Source: Acidobacteriota bacterium
Lineage (GTDB): Bacteria; Acidobacteriota; JAAYUB01
Length of the DNA stretch: 44,916 nucleotides
Direction of reading: 5' to 3'
Assembly (NCBI GenBank): GCA_018001935.1
Contig: JAGNHB010000048.1
Span: forward strand, 1-44,916
Shown here: positions 8,666 through 16,781 of the stretch, in pieces
Numbering within the stretch: position 1 is the stretch's first letter
How the letters are laid out: the number at the start of each line of letters is the position of its first letter
Program-made: the position numbers and the translations under genes
Notes under the pieces: generated by a model
Databases searched by the model: none
Told to the model about the DNA's origin: nothing
Seen by the model: the letters and a program-made list of their open reading frames with translations, nothing else

Positions 8666-9196
8666 TCACCGCTCCCCGGCCACGGTTACCACCGTGCCCG
8701 GCATTTCCGAACCGGCTTCAACCAGGTAGACCCTGCAGCCGGAGTACCGGGCCTCGCAGTGAACGAGGACCTCCCCGCCCTGGTTGCGAAACATGGTGGG
8801 GCTTCCCCGCTCCGAGAAGTGGAGTTTCCAGGTTTTCACGCCGTCGACCGTTTCTTCTCCGGACTTCCGGACGTCAAACCGCGGAAGGTTTGCCCGTTCC
8901 AGGATGTGCAGGGCGGTCGTGGGCGTGTTGAAATCCCTGAAAACGGGCCCGAGGTTGAACCGGCAACTCTCCGCGCGGATCTTCTCGAGCGAGTCGGGCG
9001 ATTCCACGAAGAGCCGGTGAAGCCGCTCCTGCCGATCGCGGACCGGTTTCCGGTCCACGACCAGGACATCCCGAAAGGCCTGCCACCGGTCCGTGTTCGC
9101 CGGTTTAACCAGCAGGAACGCCACGGCGGCCGGGATCAACGGACCGCGGAACTTCAACGGAATCCGGACATTGCGTCCACCCGTCGCGAAACCCAT
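8666..9196 (-). CDS. Shortened tandem paralog 3, possibly decaying
   Basis: A 176-aa frame from the ATG at 9196, which has GGAGGGG 5 nt upstream; an upstream in-frame start at 9226 is less supported. Compared with paralog 2 it lacks two internal blocks without losing frame. The region between the export segment and LLVKPANTDRW is missing (about 90 residues). So is everything between 'MFRNQGGEVLVHC' and 'EARYSGCRVYLVEA', which removes the WVxPxDGxVxKTRLVI block and the following 70-80 residues. The central core (FRDVLVVDRKPVRDRQERLHRLF, FNLGPVFRDFNTPTTAL, VKTWKLHFSERGSPTMF) is well kept and closest to paralog 2. It may be a minimal variant still in use or a pseudogene in which only in-frame deletions have happened so far. 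The hydrophobic N-terminus is short, so export is uncertain. Confidence 0.6.
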   Translation of the reverse strand: MGFATGGRNVRIPLKFRGPLIPAAVAFLLVKPANTDRWQAFRDVLVVDRKPVRDRQERLHRLFVESPDSLEKIRAESCRFNLGPVFRDFNTPTTALHILERANLPRFDVRKSGEETVDGVKTWKLHFSERGSPTMFRNQGGEVLVHCEARYSGCRVYLVEAGSEMPGTVVTVAGER

Positions 9197-9357
9197 GGGG
9201 ACCCCTCCGTGAGCGGGCAAAGTCATCCCGATAGAGAGGGCGGATTCCCAAAGGGTTCATCGGAAGTGGCCGGGCTCGCGAGGAATGGTCGCCCGACACG
9301 CCGGGGACGGCCACGACAGGCGCACGGCAACGGGCGGGAACGCGGGCGCGGGCTCGT

Positions 9358-12300
9358 TCAGGGCCGCCCCCCGAGGAACGGGCGGAGGCCGGCCGGCGGT
9401 TCGCCGCCGAAGGCTTCGGCCCGGGACCTCGCGTCCTGAAAGCGCCGCTGTGCGTCGTCCCGGGCGTCACCGCGGAGCACCGCAGTCCACAGGCGGCAAA
9501 GGGCGGCCGTCAGCCAGAGGAAACGGGCGCTGCGCCGTTCAAGGGACGCCCCCTGGTCGGCCGCGGCCAGGCCTTCCCCGATGAGGCGGGCGGCCTCACC
9601 GTCCTGTTGTGGGGGAGGCGACCCCTCGGCCGGCACCCCTTTCTCCGTCCCGAACCCCAGGCGCCAGGCGGCCTGACGAAGGCACAGCTCGGCCCTGACG
9701 GCCCGGATGCCGACCCGGTCTCCCGATTTCCCCTCCGCTTCCTCGAGGAACCGCCGGGCGTCTCCGAAGGCTTCCCCGGGGGAGCGGCCCGAAAAGGAGG
9801 CCCACCGGCCCCGGCAGATGGCGATCTCGGCTTCCAGGGCCGGCACCCCGGCCCGGTCCGGCTGGAGGCGCCGCAGCTCCCGGACCGCCAGCAGGGCCTG
9901 CTCGAGGGACGCCGAGGGGTCCTCGCCTTTCCCGACGAGGTAGAGGCTCGTGACGAGGTGAGCCCGGGCCGTCCACGAGTGGGCCATGGGGAAACCGGGC
10001 CCGAGGCGGTCCACCCCTTTCAGCCAGCGGAGCGACTCCTCCACGGCGGGCCGGGGATCGGCTCCCCGGGCCAGGTCGTGCTGGGACCGGAACATCCAGA
10101 TGGTACCCAGGTTCAGGCAAGGCAGGGGGTTGCGGGGGTTCAACCGGTGCGACACCCCCAATGACCGGCAGGAATCCTCGAAGGTCCCCTCCGCATCCCG
10201 GCCGTGGGCAACTTGCCAACGGTAGTATTCCCCGAGAATGGAACCCCGGTTGTTCCAGGCAAGGGCGGCGAAGACCTCGTCCCGGGGGTCGGCCTCCACC
10301 GCCCGCCGCGTGAAGGACAGCACCTTCTCCACGTCGGGCCGGGGATCGAGCCCGCGGGAGGCCTCGAGAACGGCCTGGCGGGTGTACACCAGGCTCAGCG
10401 TCAGGTTGGTCCGGACGTCCCCCGGCTTGATCCGGGCGGCTTTCAGGCCGAAAGCGATGGCCTGTTTCAGCAGGGCGTCCGGGTCTTCCCCGCTCTCGGT
10501 CGCGGCTTCCGCCCGGCGGCCGTACAGGTAGGAGAGGCAGAGGTGGGCCGTGTGGCTGTCCGGGTTGATGGCCAGCGTCTCACTGCAGGCGGCGAGCGTC
10601 CTCCGGAAAACCGGTTCGGGGTCCCCCGTCCGGTAGGCGCCGGCCTCCAGCGCGGCGACGTCGAGAAGGCAGAGGCCCTCGATGCAGCGCGGGTCGCTCC
10701 GGGCGATGCGGCCCGCCTCGCGGAAGGACTGCTCGCCGAGGGCCCGCTCGGCCTCGGCCTCCGCGTACCGGCCGCCGGCGATCCGGGACAGGCAGCTGTC
10801 AATGTGGATGTTGCCCTCGAGGAGCTTCGACTCGTAGAACCACGGCATCCGGGCGAAGGCCTTCTTCGCCAGGATCAGGGCCTCCTCCGTCCGCCCCTCG
10901 GTGAAGGCCATGAGGGCGAGGGGCTGCTCGGGCGAACTGGCCCACCCTTCCGAGCTGAGGCGAAGATAGCCCAGGATAGGCACCCGGTACTCCGCCCTGA
11001 GCCGGGCCAGCCGCCGCTCCCGGGAGACGGGGTCGGGGATGGCCCGGGCTTCCCGGACGCCGGCGAGGTAGAGTTCCCCCAGGACGTGCCCCAGGGCGCC
11101 CGCGGTGTCCGCCCCCCGATACCCGGCTTCCCAGGCCATTTCCAGGTGCCGGCGGGCGGACGGGTAGTCCAGGAGTTCCATGAACCCCCGACCCAGGGCG
11201 TAGTTGCCCGGGCCGTCGCCGAAACGTCCCTGACGGGCCATGGACCGCCGGACGTCGTCCATCAGCGACCGCACCACCGCCATCTCGCCCCGGATGTCGT
11301 GGGCCGGCAGAAGGCGGGCGAAGCGCATCACGGCCTCCATGTCCCGGACCTTCTGCCCGAAGAGCTTCGCCGCTTCCAGTTCCCGGGCGGACTCCCATCG
11401 GGCGTGGGTCAGGAGCACCAGGAGCACCGCGACCGCCATCAGCGCCAGGCACGCAGCGACCGTGATCCCCTTGTGCTTCCGGGCCCGCCGGAACAGAAGC
11501 TGCAACAGGCCCGTGCGCCTGGCCTGCACCGGTTCGTCGGCCAGGTACCGGCGAAGGTCCTCCGCCAGGGCTTTCGCCGAGGCATAACGCCGGTTCGGCT
11601 CCTTTTCCAGGCACTTCATGACCACGGTTCCGAGATCCACCGGCACGAAGGGCGCGATTTTCCGGACGGGAACGGGGTCTTCCAGGACGATCCGGGAGAA
11701 GATCATGGCCGCCGACCCGCCCTCGAAGGGGGGCTTGCCGGCCAGGATCTCGTAGAGCGTGGCCCCGAGGCTGTAGACGTCCGCCCGGCGGTCGACCCGG
11801 TGGATGTCCCCCGAGGCCTGCTCGGGCGACATGTACGCCGGGGTCCCCAGCACCATGCCCGTGGTGGTCAGGTCCGTCGCGCCCTGTTCGCGGGCGATGC
11901 CGAAGTCCATGACGAAGGGTTTCCAGCCCGTCTCGGGGTCGTTGGCCACCAGGAGGTTGGAGGGCTTGATGTCCCGGTGGACAATGCCGGCCTGGTGGGC
12001 GGCGTGGAGGGCATCGGCCACCTTGGCCATGACCTCGGCCTTCTGCTCCACCGTCATCTCGCGGGCGGCCTCGCGGAGGGGGAGCCCGTCGACGAAACGC
12101 ATGAGGATGTAGGGGCGCCGGTCCCCGGACAGGGTCTCGAGCATCCCCGTTTCGTAGATCTCGCAGAGGTTTTCGTGGTGGACCATGGCCTGGGCGCGCG
12201 CCTCCCGGAGGAAGCGTTCGATCTCCAGGGAGGGGTCCCCCCGGATGACCTTCAGGGCCGCGTGACGGTTGAGCGCGGGGTCGTATACCTTGTAAACCTT

Positions 12301-12732
12301 CCCCATCCCGCCTTTTCCCACCAGGGCGACCACCTCGAACCGCCCCCAGGCGGTCCCCAGCTCGTTCTCATCCCCCAGGGGGAGGGAGACCGTCCGCTCC
12401 CTGGTTTCGGTGTCGCACGGTTCACTTGACGGACGGGTTTCCATCGGGTGGGCGCCAGGGGGGGACCCTTCGGGATAGATGGCCCGGCCGGCGGGGATGA
12501 CGTGGGTCGGGGCCTCGTCCGACGCCAGGATCACCGTCTCCGCATCATCCGGCAGGGTGGGCGCACCCGGCCCCTGGCCCGGGAGGTCCTCCGCCGTGAG
12601 GCGCCCTTGCCCGATCAGCCGAAGCAGGAGCCCCCGGGAGTCGGTCCGTTCGGCGGACAGGGCCCGGTTCAGCAGCTTCCCGGCTTCTTCCGGCGTCACC
12701 GGGGATCGCGGCCCGTCGTCTCGGTCTGCCAT
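9358..12732 (-). CDS. Membrane Ser/Thr protein kinase with cytoplasmic PknB-type domain and large TPR-like tail
   Basis: A 1124-aa kinase. Residues 1-130 form a polar leader rich in Pro and Thr. The Hanks-type domain spans about 132-397: glycine loop VGKGGMGKVY, lysine K161, HRDIKPSN (H252-N258), DFG (276-278) and the MSPEQ activation segment (301-305) are all intact, so it should be active. One transmembrane helix (about 423-441) follows. Residues 445-1124 are helical repeats rich in Ala, Arg and Glu with TPR character and many 'GxDPxPxxEEALR'-like units. Where the tail sits (outside the cytoplasmic membrane) is inferred from a single helix. The gene lies 59 nt after the SYLF gene and upstream of the three secreted paralogs, all on the minus strand. 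Many kinases of this type occur in Acidobacteriota and Planctomycetota; the signal and substrates are not known. Confidence 0.92.
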   Translation of the reverse strand: MADRDDGPRSPVTPEEAGKLLNRALSAERTDSRGLLLRLIGQGRLTAEDLPGQGPGAPTLPDDAETVILASDEAPTHVIPAGRAIYPEGSPPGAHPMETRPSSEPCDTETRERTVSLPLGDENELGTAWGRFEVVALVGKGGMGKVYKVYDPALNRHAALKVIRGDPSLEIERFLREARAQAMVHHENLCEIYETGMLETLSGDRRPYILMRFVDGLPLREAAREMTVEQKAEVMAKVADALHAAHQAGIVHRDIKPSNLLVANDPETGWKPFVMDFGIAREQGATDLTTTGMVLGTPAYMSPEQASGDIHRVDRRADVYSLGATLYEILAGKPPFEGGSAAMIFSRIVLEDPVPVRKIAPFVPVDLGTVVMKCLEKEPNRRYASAKALAEDLRRYLADEPVQARRTGLLQLLFRRARKHKGITVAACLALMAVAVLLVLLTHARWESARELEAAKLFGQKVRDMEAVMRFARLLPAHDIRGEMAVVRSLMDDVRRSMARQGRFGDGPGNYALGRGFMELLDYPSARRHLEMAWEAGYRGADTAGALGHVLGELYLAGVREARAIPDPVSRERRLARLRAEYRVPILGYLRLSSEGWASSPEQPLALMAFTEGRTEEALILAKKAFARMPWFYESKLLEGNIHIDSCLSRIAGGRYAEAEAERALGEQSFREAGRIARSDPRCIEGLCLLDVAALEAGAYRTGDPEPVFRRTLAACSETLAINPDSHTAHLCLSYLYGRRAEAATESGEDPDALLKQAIAFGLKAARIKPGDVRTNLTLSLVYTRQAVLEASRGLDPRPDVEKVLSFTRRAVEADPRDEVFAALAWNNRGSILGEYYRWQVAHGRDAEGTFEDSCRSLGVSHRLNPRNPLPCLNLGTIWMFRSQHDLARGADPRPAVEESLRWLKGVDRLGPGFPMAHSWTARAHLVTSLYLVGKGEDPSASLEQALLAVRELRRLQPDRAGVPALEAEIAICRGRWASFSGRSPGEAFGDARRFLEEAEGKSGDRVGIRAVRAELCLRQAAWRLGFGTEKGVPAEGSPPPQQDGEAARLIGEGLAAADQGASLERRSARFLWLTAALCRLWTAVLRGDARDDAQRRFQDARSRAEAFGGEPPAGLRPFLGGRP

Positions 12733-12791
12733 CGGTCACGCTCCGGGTTCGGCCACGGTTTGCACAGGCCGGCAGGGCGGCCGTCACGCGC

Positions 12792-13502
12792 TCACTTGCG
12801 GACGGCGTACTTTTTCAGGATCTCCAGCAGTTTCGGGGCCGGGTACGGTTTGTTCTGCCCCGACAACAGCAGTTTCCGGTCCTGCAGTTTCCCGTAGAAC
12901 GCCGTGTTGGCGTCGTCGTCCGACGTCAGCCCGGCACCCTCCAGCGAAACGCCCGCAAAAACGCCCTTCGAGCGCGAGTAGGAGTAGATGTCCGCCTTGA
13001 GCTTGGCGTCGGTGGCGGCGCTGGCGTCGCGCCCCACGGGGCCCGCGGCGACGCTGGCGTTCCCCCCGAACTTGAAGTTGTCGCTCAGGAGCGCCTGGAA
13101 ACCCTTTTCACTGTTCACCACCATGACGAGGTCGGTGGCCTGGCCACCGATCTGGAGCCCGACACTGCCCCCGGTGATGGTGCAGAACGCCGGGTTGCTC
13201 CAGCCGCCGCCGGGAAGCCGGTGGACCATGATGCCCTTGCCCCGGTTGGCGCCCACGATGAAGCCCGCCTTCACCATGTGGGGAATGATGATCAGTCCCT
13301 TGGCGTTCCGCAGCAGGCTGGGCGGGATCCCCTCCTCGGGGATGTTGGTAATCTCCCCCAGGACCTCGACGGCGTTGTCGAGCCGCCCCTGGGAATCGGC
13401 TTTCGACGCGGCCGCGACGGGGGCCGGGAGGGCCGCCGCCAGCACGGCGGCAAGGGCGAGGGTGGCAAGGGCGCACACCAACCGGTGCAGCATTTGTTTC
13501 AT
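12792..13502 (-). CDS. SYLF (Ysc84-type) domain lipid-binding exported protein
   Basis: A 236-aa protein starting at the ATG at 13502, with GAGGAGG 7 nt upstream; the frame continues 15 codons further without a ribosome site. Residues 1-32 form a signal peptide ending in AAA-type sites. The remainder matches the SYLF/DUF500 family: 'IPPSLLRNAKGLIIIPHMVKAG', 'GANRGKGIMVHRLPGGGWSNPAF', 'GGSVGLQIGGQATDLVMVVNSEKG' and 'AAGPVGRDASAATDAKLKADIYSYSRSKGVFAGVSLEGAGL'. Eukaryotic SYLF domains bind membrane phosphoinositides; bacterial ones are periplasmic and poorly characterised. It heads the minus-strand row and is probably cotranscribed with the kinase. It could help bring the kinase or the secreted paralogs to a membrane, but that is guesswork. 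Confidence 0.9.
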   Translation of the reverse strand: MKQMLHRLVCALATLALAAVLAAALPAPVAAASKADSQGRLDNAVEVLGEITNIPEEGIPPSLLRNAKGLIIIPHMVKAGFIVGANRGKGIMVHRLPGGGWSNPAFCTITGGSVGLQIGGQATDLVMVVNSEKGFQALLSDNFKFGGNASVAAGPVGRDASAATDAKLKADIYSYSRSKGVFAGVSLEGAGLTSDDDANTAFYGKLQDRKLLLSGQNKPYPAPKLLEILKKYAVRK

Positions 13503-13906
13503 GACAAACCTCCTCGATGGATTCTTCCTTACCCGCACGCAAAACACGCGCAGGGGATGCGAGCTGGAGCAACCATGACTTCGAGAATATCCCCGGATTC
13601 GCTCACCGTCAAGGAGAATTCCCCCGGTGGGTTACGAGCGCCCCGCCCGGGACGCCGGTCACCGGCGGCCCCGACGCGGCAGTCGCCGGAGATGCGGCCA
13701 AGGGTCACGAAGGCTCGCCTTCACCCGGTGCCCCGCCTCCGGGAAAGACCTTGCGGAAGGCCCCTCGCAAAGGCACGGGGGCACAGAGAAATCGTGGCTT
13801 CCTTGAACATCATGCCCCGGCCCCGGAAGCCTGCCCGTGTATTCCGTGCATTTCGTGGATTCTTTTCCGGTTTATCCGGGGTTCGGGCAACTCCTTGAAA
13901 AACAGT

Positions 13907-13934
13907 TTGACATCCCCGCCGGCCTGAGTAAAAT
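13907..13934 (+). promoter_or_regulatory. Strong promoter of the tetR-flavoprotein operon
   Basis: TTGACA (13907-13912), a 16-nt spacer and TAAAAT (13929-13934). The operator-like palindrome begins directly after the -10, so a bound repressor would block initiation. Confidence 0.75.
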
Positions 13935-13972
13935 AACACTTGTTAGTTAACATTTGTTAGCTAACAGGTGTT
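13935..13972. promoter_or_regulatory. 38-bp near-palindromic operator, probable TetR autoregulation site
   Basis: The left half AACACTTGTTAGTTAACAT and right half TTGTTAGCTAACAGGTGTT match as inverted arms at 16 of 19 positions. It also reads as two tandem copies of TGTTAGYTAACA, the second perfectly palindromic. Size, symmetry and position over the transcription start fit a site for two TetR-family dimers. The regulator encoded just downstream is the natural ligand. Confidence 0.75.
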
Positions 13973-14130
13973 TGCAAATGAGGGAATCGATCCCCTCAAG
14001 CAAAGCGCCAAACGGTTCCCGGGCGGGGTCACGGCGCCGTACCCCGGCGAGGGGCGCGAAGCAGCGGGCACTCCGCTCCCCCTCGCTTGGCTGGAGGGGC
14101 TCAGGGTTCAACGCAACGGAAGGAGGGAAG

Positions 14131-14775
14131 ATGTCCCCGCGAAAAGTCAACGTCCCCCATGAACGAATTGTGCAGGCAGGGTTGAGATGCCTTCGCGCCG
14201 GAGGGCTGGAAGGCCTGACGGCGAGGGCGGTGGCGGCCGAACTGGGGACGTCGGTGGGCCCCATCTACCGGGCCTGCGGCTCCATGGACGCCCTCGAGCA
14301 ACGGGTCCTCGAGCGGGCCGTTGAGGTCCTGAAGGCCTACACCCGCCGGGCATACACACCCATGCCCTTCCGCAACGTGGGAGTCGGCGTGGTGGTTTTC
14401 GCCCGGGAGGAGCCCCGCCTCTACCGGACCCTCTTCGTCGAGCGCCACCACTGCCCGGTGGTCATCGAAACCTTCTGCCGGGAGATCGCGGGCGTGCTGG
14501 CCGCCGACCCCGTCCTCGGCACCCTCCCGGAAACCCGCCGCGAGGCCCTGCTGCAGGACTTGTGGGTCTACTCCCACGGCCTGGCCATGTCCATCGTGGC
14601 CGGGTTGACGGACGATTCGAGCGACGAGGCCGTCAACGAGCGCATCGGCCGCGTCGGCTTCCTCCTCATCACCGCCGCCTTCGACGGCGACCCGCGCTGG
14701 GCCTTCCCGCCGGGCGTCGATCCGGCGGCGTGCCCGCCGATTTCACCCTACGGGAAAGGAGATCCCCTGACATGA
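14131..14775 (+). CDS. TetR/AcrR-family transcriptional regulator
   Basis: A 214-aa regulator. The ATG at 14131 follows GGAAGGAGG; longer in-frame starts near 13954 lie inside the operator and give an unrelated N-terminus, so I reject them. Residues about 5-55 form the TetR DNA-binding domain ('RIVQAGLRCLRAGGLEGLTARAVAAELGTSVGPIYRACGSMDALE'). The C-terminal part resembles the WHG-type ligand domain of TetR regulators and has several aromatic residues. Its stop overlaps the next start (ATGA), giving an operon with two flavin proteins. It most likely represses its own promoter through the adjacent palindrome and is released by a small, perhaps quinone- or nitro-like, molecule; the ligand is inferred from the downstream genes only. 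Confidence 0.9.
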   Translation: MSPRKVNVPHERIVQAGLRCLRAGGLEGLTARAVAAELGTSVGPIYRACGSMDALEQRVLERAVEVLKAYTRRAYTPMPFRNVGVGVVVFAREEPRLYRTLFVERHHCPVVIETFCREIAGVLAADPVLGTLPETRREALLQDLWVYSHGLAMSIVAGLTDDSSDEAVNERIGRVGFLLITAAFDGDPRWAFPPGVDPAACPPISPYGKGDPLT

Positions 14776-15323
14776 ACGTGACAGTCGTGAACGGCAACCC
14801 CGACCCCGGCCACGGGGCCTTCGACGGACACCTGGACGCCCTGGCGCGGCACCTGGGGTCCCATGGCCACCGCTGCACCCTCCTGCCACTCCGGGACCTG
14901 GACATCCGCCAGTGCACCGGCTGCTTCTCCTGCTGGCTCCGGACCCCCGGCCGCTGCGTCCTGCCCGACCGCTACGAGGACGTCCTGCGGGCCTACCTGG
15001 CAAGCGATCTCCTGGTGTTCGCCTCGCCCCTGGTCATGGGCTTCACCTCGGCGCTGCTGAAGCGGGCCACCGACCGCATCGTCCCGGTCGTGCTCCCCTA
15101 CATCGACGGCTCGAGCGGCGAGTGCCGCCACTTTCCCCGTTACGACCACACGCCGGCCCTGGCGGTGCTCTACGAGCCCGAGCCCGACACCGACGCCGAG
15201 GACCTGGAGATCCTCGACCTGCTCTGGCGGCGTCTCGCCCGCAACGCCGCGACCCGGCTGGCCTTCGTCAAGCCGGTCTCCGTCGATCCCGAGGAGGTGA
15301 CCCATGCGATTGATCGTTTGTAA
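14772..15323 (+). CDS. Iron-sulfur flavoprotein-like NAD(P)H reductase
   Basis: A 183-aa flavodoxin-fold protein. The N-terminus 'VTVVNGNPDPGHGAFDGHL' is the FMN phosphate loop of the NADPH-dependent FMN reductase/NQO family. Cysteines C48, C51, C54 and C62 form a compact CxxCxxCx7C motif, as in iron-sulfur flavoproteins that carry a 4Fe-4S cluster beside FMN. 'FASPLVMGFTSALLKRATDRI' is the second flavin contact and dimer region. It is coupled to the TetR gene (ATGA overlap) and itself overlaps the next flavin protein by 20 nt. A redox partner pair under one regulator is likely. The substrate is not known. Confidence 0.87.
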   Translation: MNVTVVNGNPDPGHGAFDGHLDALARHLGSHGHRCTLLPLRDLDIRQCTGCFSCWLRTPGRCVLPDRYEDVLRAYLASDLLVFASPLVMGFTSALLKRATDRIVPVVLPYIDGSSGECRHFPRYDHTPALAVLYEPEPDTDAEDLEILDLLWRRLARNAATRLAFVKPVSVDPEEVTHAIDRL

Positions 15324-15960
15324 CGGCTCCCCCCGCGGCGACGCCGGCAACACCCGCCTGATGGCGGACGCCTTCCTGGACGGGTTCCTTGCCACGCCCG
15401 GCCAAACCGTCGAGCGCTTCAACCTGAACACGGCGAAGGGGCTCGCCGCGGCCGTCGAGGCTTTCCCCGGCGCCGACGCCGTGATGCTGGCCTTCCCGCT
15501 CTACACCGACGCCATGCCCGGCATCGTCAAGGAGTTCATCGAGAAGCTCGCGCCCTTCAAGGGCCGGGAAGGCAACCCGCGCCTGCTCTTTCTGGTGCAG
15601 TCGGGCTTCCCCGAGGCGTCCCACTGCCTGCCGGTGAAACGTTACCTCGAGAAGCTGGCCCGGCGCCTCGGCTGCCCGTGCGACGGCGTCATCCGCAAGG
15701 GGGGCGGCGAGGGGCTCCGGGACTCCGGCCCGAGGAAGCAGGAGAAGGCCCGGGCGCCCTTCCGGGAGCTGGGCCGGCAGTTCGCGGCCGGCCGGGCGCC
15801 GGACCCCGCCCTGCTGAAGAAACTGGCGGGCCCCCCGCGCATCCCGCGCCCCCTCCTCCGGGTCGTCCTCTGGTTCGTGGGGAAAATGGCCTGGGACAAA
15901 GAACTCAAGCGCAACGGCGTCTTCGCCGAGCGCAAGGCCAGGCCGTACCAGGCGGGGTGA
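15304..15960 (+). CDS. Flavodoxin-like NAD(P)H-dependent oxidoreductase
   Basis: A 218-aa flavodoxin-fold protein starting at an ATG that has GAGGAGGTGA upstream inside the previous gene. 'LIVCNGSPRGDAGNTRLM' is the FMN phosphate-binding loop; 'FPLYTDAMPGIVKEFIEKL' is the flavin/isoalloxazine segment. There is no iron-sulfur motif, unlike its partner. The C-terminal 70 residues are basic and add a hydrophobic stretch (LLRVVLWFVGKMAW, about residues 181-194) found in flavodoxin-like proteins of the NADPH-dependent FMN reductase group. It is the last gene of the TetR operon. Confidence 0.85.
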   Translation: MRLIVCNGSPRGDAGNTRLMADAFLDGFLATPGQTVERFNLNTAKGLAAAVEAFPGADAVMLAFPLYTDAMPGIVKEFIEKLAPFKGREGNPRLLFLVQSGFPEASHCLPVKRYLEKLARRLGCPCDGVIRKGGGEGLRDSGPRKQEKARAPFRELGRQFAAGRAPDPALLKKLAGPPRIPRPLLRVVLWFVGKMAWDKELKRNGVFAERKARPYQAG

Positions 15961-16279
15961 GCGTTCAAGGGGCGCAAGGCGGTCCCGGGTCGATCGGCAT
16001 CGGATCCACTCCGGAGAATTCCCGCCAGGGCGCCAGGACGCAGGGCCCCCTGCGGAAACAGGCAGGGAATCACAGCATCTTTGCGAGGCTTGGCGCCTTC
16101 GGGTCTTTGCGTGAGGCGGAACCGGACGATTCTGCTGGTTTCCGGAGCGCGTCGAAAAAAACCGCGCCGCCCGTTGAGGGCGGCGCGGAGGGATTTTAAA
16201 GCCTGACCTCGTTCAACGCCGTGCCAGTCAGCGCCGTTCATGGCGCCTTCCGGCAGAAGGCGCCTACAGCAGAAGGCGT
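15961..16279. other. Convergent intergenic region
   Basis: It holds the leuCD terminator and, at about 16079-16100, sequence (CTTTGCGAGGCTTGGCGCC) that recurs nearly exactly inverted at about 25476-25497. No gene is seen. Confidence 0.6.
16155..16188 (-). terminator. Rho-independent terminator of leuCD
   Basis: On the minus strand an 11-bp perfect stem (CCGCGCCGCCC / GGGCGGCGCGG, 5-nt loop) is followed by seven T residues. It lies 91 nt after the leuD stop. In the plus direction the T-run is weak, so it may also slow the TetR operon. Confidence 0.88.
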
Positions 16280-16780
16280 TTACGACTGCTTCTGCTTGTC
16301 CATGAGCTTCTGGCGGGTGTAGGCGATGAGGCCGCCGGCGTCCACGATGGCCTGCCGGGCCTTGGGGAGCGGCTTCACCTCGAACTCCTTCCCGGTGGTC
16401 CGGTTGTACACCTTGGTATCGGTTACCTCCAGTTCGTGCCCCACCTCGGCCTCGATGTCCGGGCAGATCACGGTGCGCAGGCCCAGGTTGATGGAGTTCT
16501 GCAGGAAGATCCGGGCGAAGTCCCGGGCCACGACGATCAGGTCGTAGCCCTTGAGGCAGGACGCGGCCTGCTCGCGGGACGAGCCGCAGCCGAAGTTGTT
16601 CTCGGCCAGAAGGACGCTGTCGGGGGCAATTTCCTTCTTCTTCAGCCGCTCGTTGAACTCCTTGTGATCGGCGAAGGCGAACTGGGGGGTCTCGGTGGGG
16701 AGCACCGTGGCCATGAACCGCCCCGGGTAGATGTCGTCGGTGGAGATGTTGCTGCCGAGCTTGTATACGACCTGGGACAT
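16280..16780 (-). CDS. leuD: 3-isopropylmalate dehydratase-type small subunit
   Basis: A 166-aa swivel-domain subunit of the short, archaeal-like LeuD/homoaconitase type. 'NISTDDIYPGRF' is the substrate-binding N-terminus and 'ENNFGCGSSREQA' (about 60-72) the conserved active-site serine loop. It pairs with LeuC to interconvert 2- and 3-isopropylmalate in leucine synthesis. The specificity loop reads GRFMAT rather than a loop I can assign to isopropylmalate or homoaconitate, and no leuA or leuB lies nearby. A related reaction such as dimethylmalate or homoaconitate hydration cannot be ruled out. It begins 1 nt after the leuC stop. Confidence 0.88.
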   Translation of the reverse strand: MSQVVYKLGSNISTDDIYPGRFMATVLPTETPQFAFADHKEFNERLKKKEIAPDSVLLAENNFGCGSSREQAASCLKGYDLIVVARDFARIFLQNSINLGLRTVICPDIEAEVGHELEVTDTKVYNRTTGKEFEVKPLPKARQAIVDAGGLIAYTRQKLMDKQKQS

Positions 16781-16781
16781 G

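Larger units (their letters stand above)
13503..14130. other. Intergenic region with dispersed repeats and a TetR-type promoter
   Basis: From 13687 to 13757 it shares a block (ATGCGGCCAAGGG, CCCCGCCTCCGGGA) with 25514-25586. Both blocks are followed by the 'CGTGTATTCCGTGCATTTCG' repeat (here 13834-13858). The right half contains the promoter and operator of the TetR operon. About 160 nt lie between operator and start codon, a long leader without an obvious gene. Confidence 0.65.

Noticed and set aside
13954..14130. Longer N-terminus for the TetR regulator
   Set aside because: It would begin inside the operator and adds a basic stretch unlike the family. The ATG at 14131 has a strong ribosome site and gives a normal TetR length.
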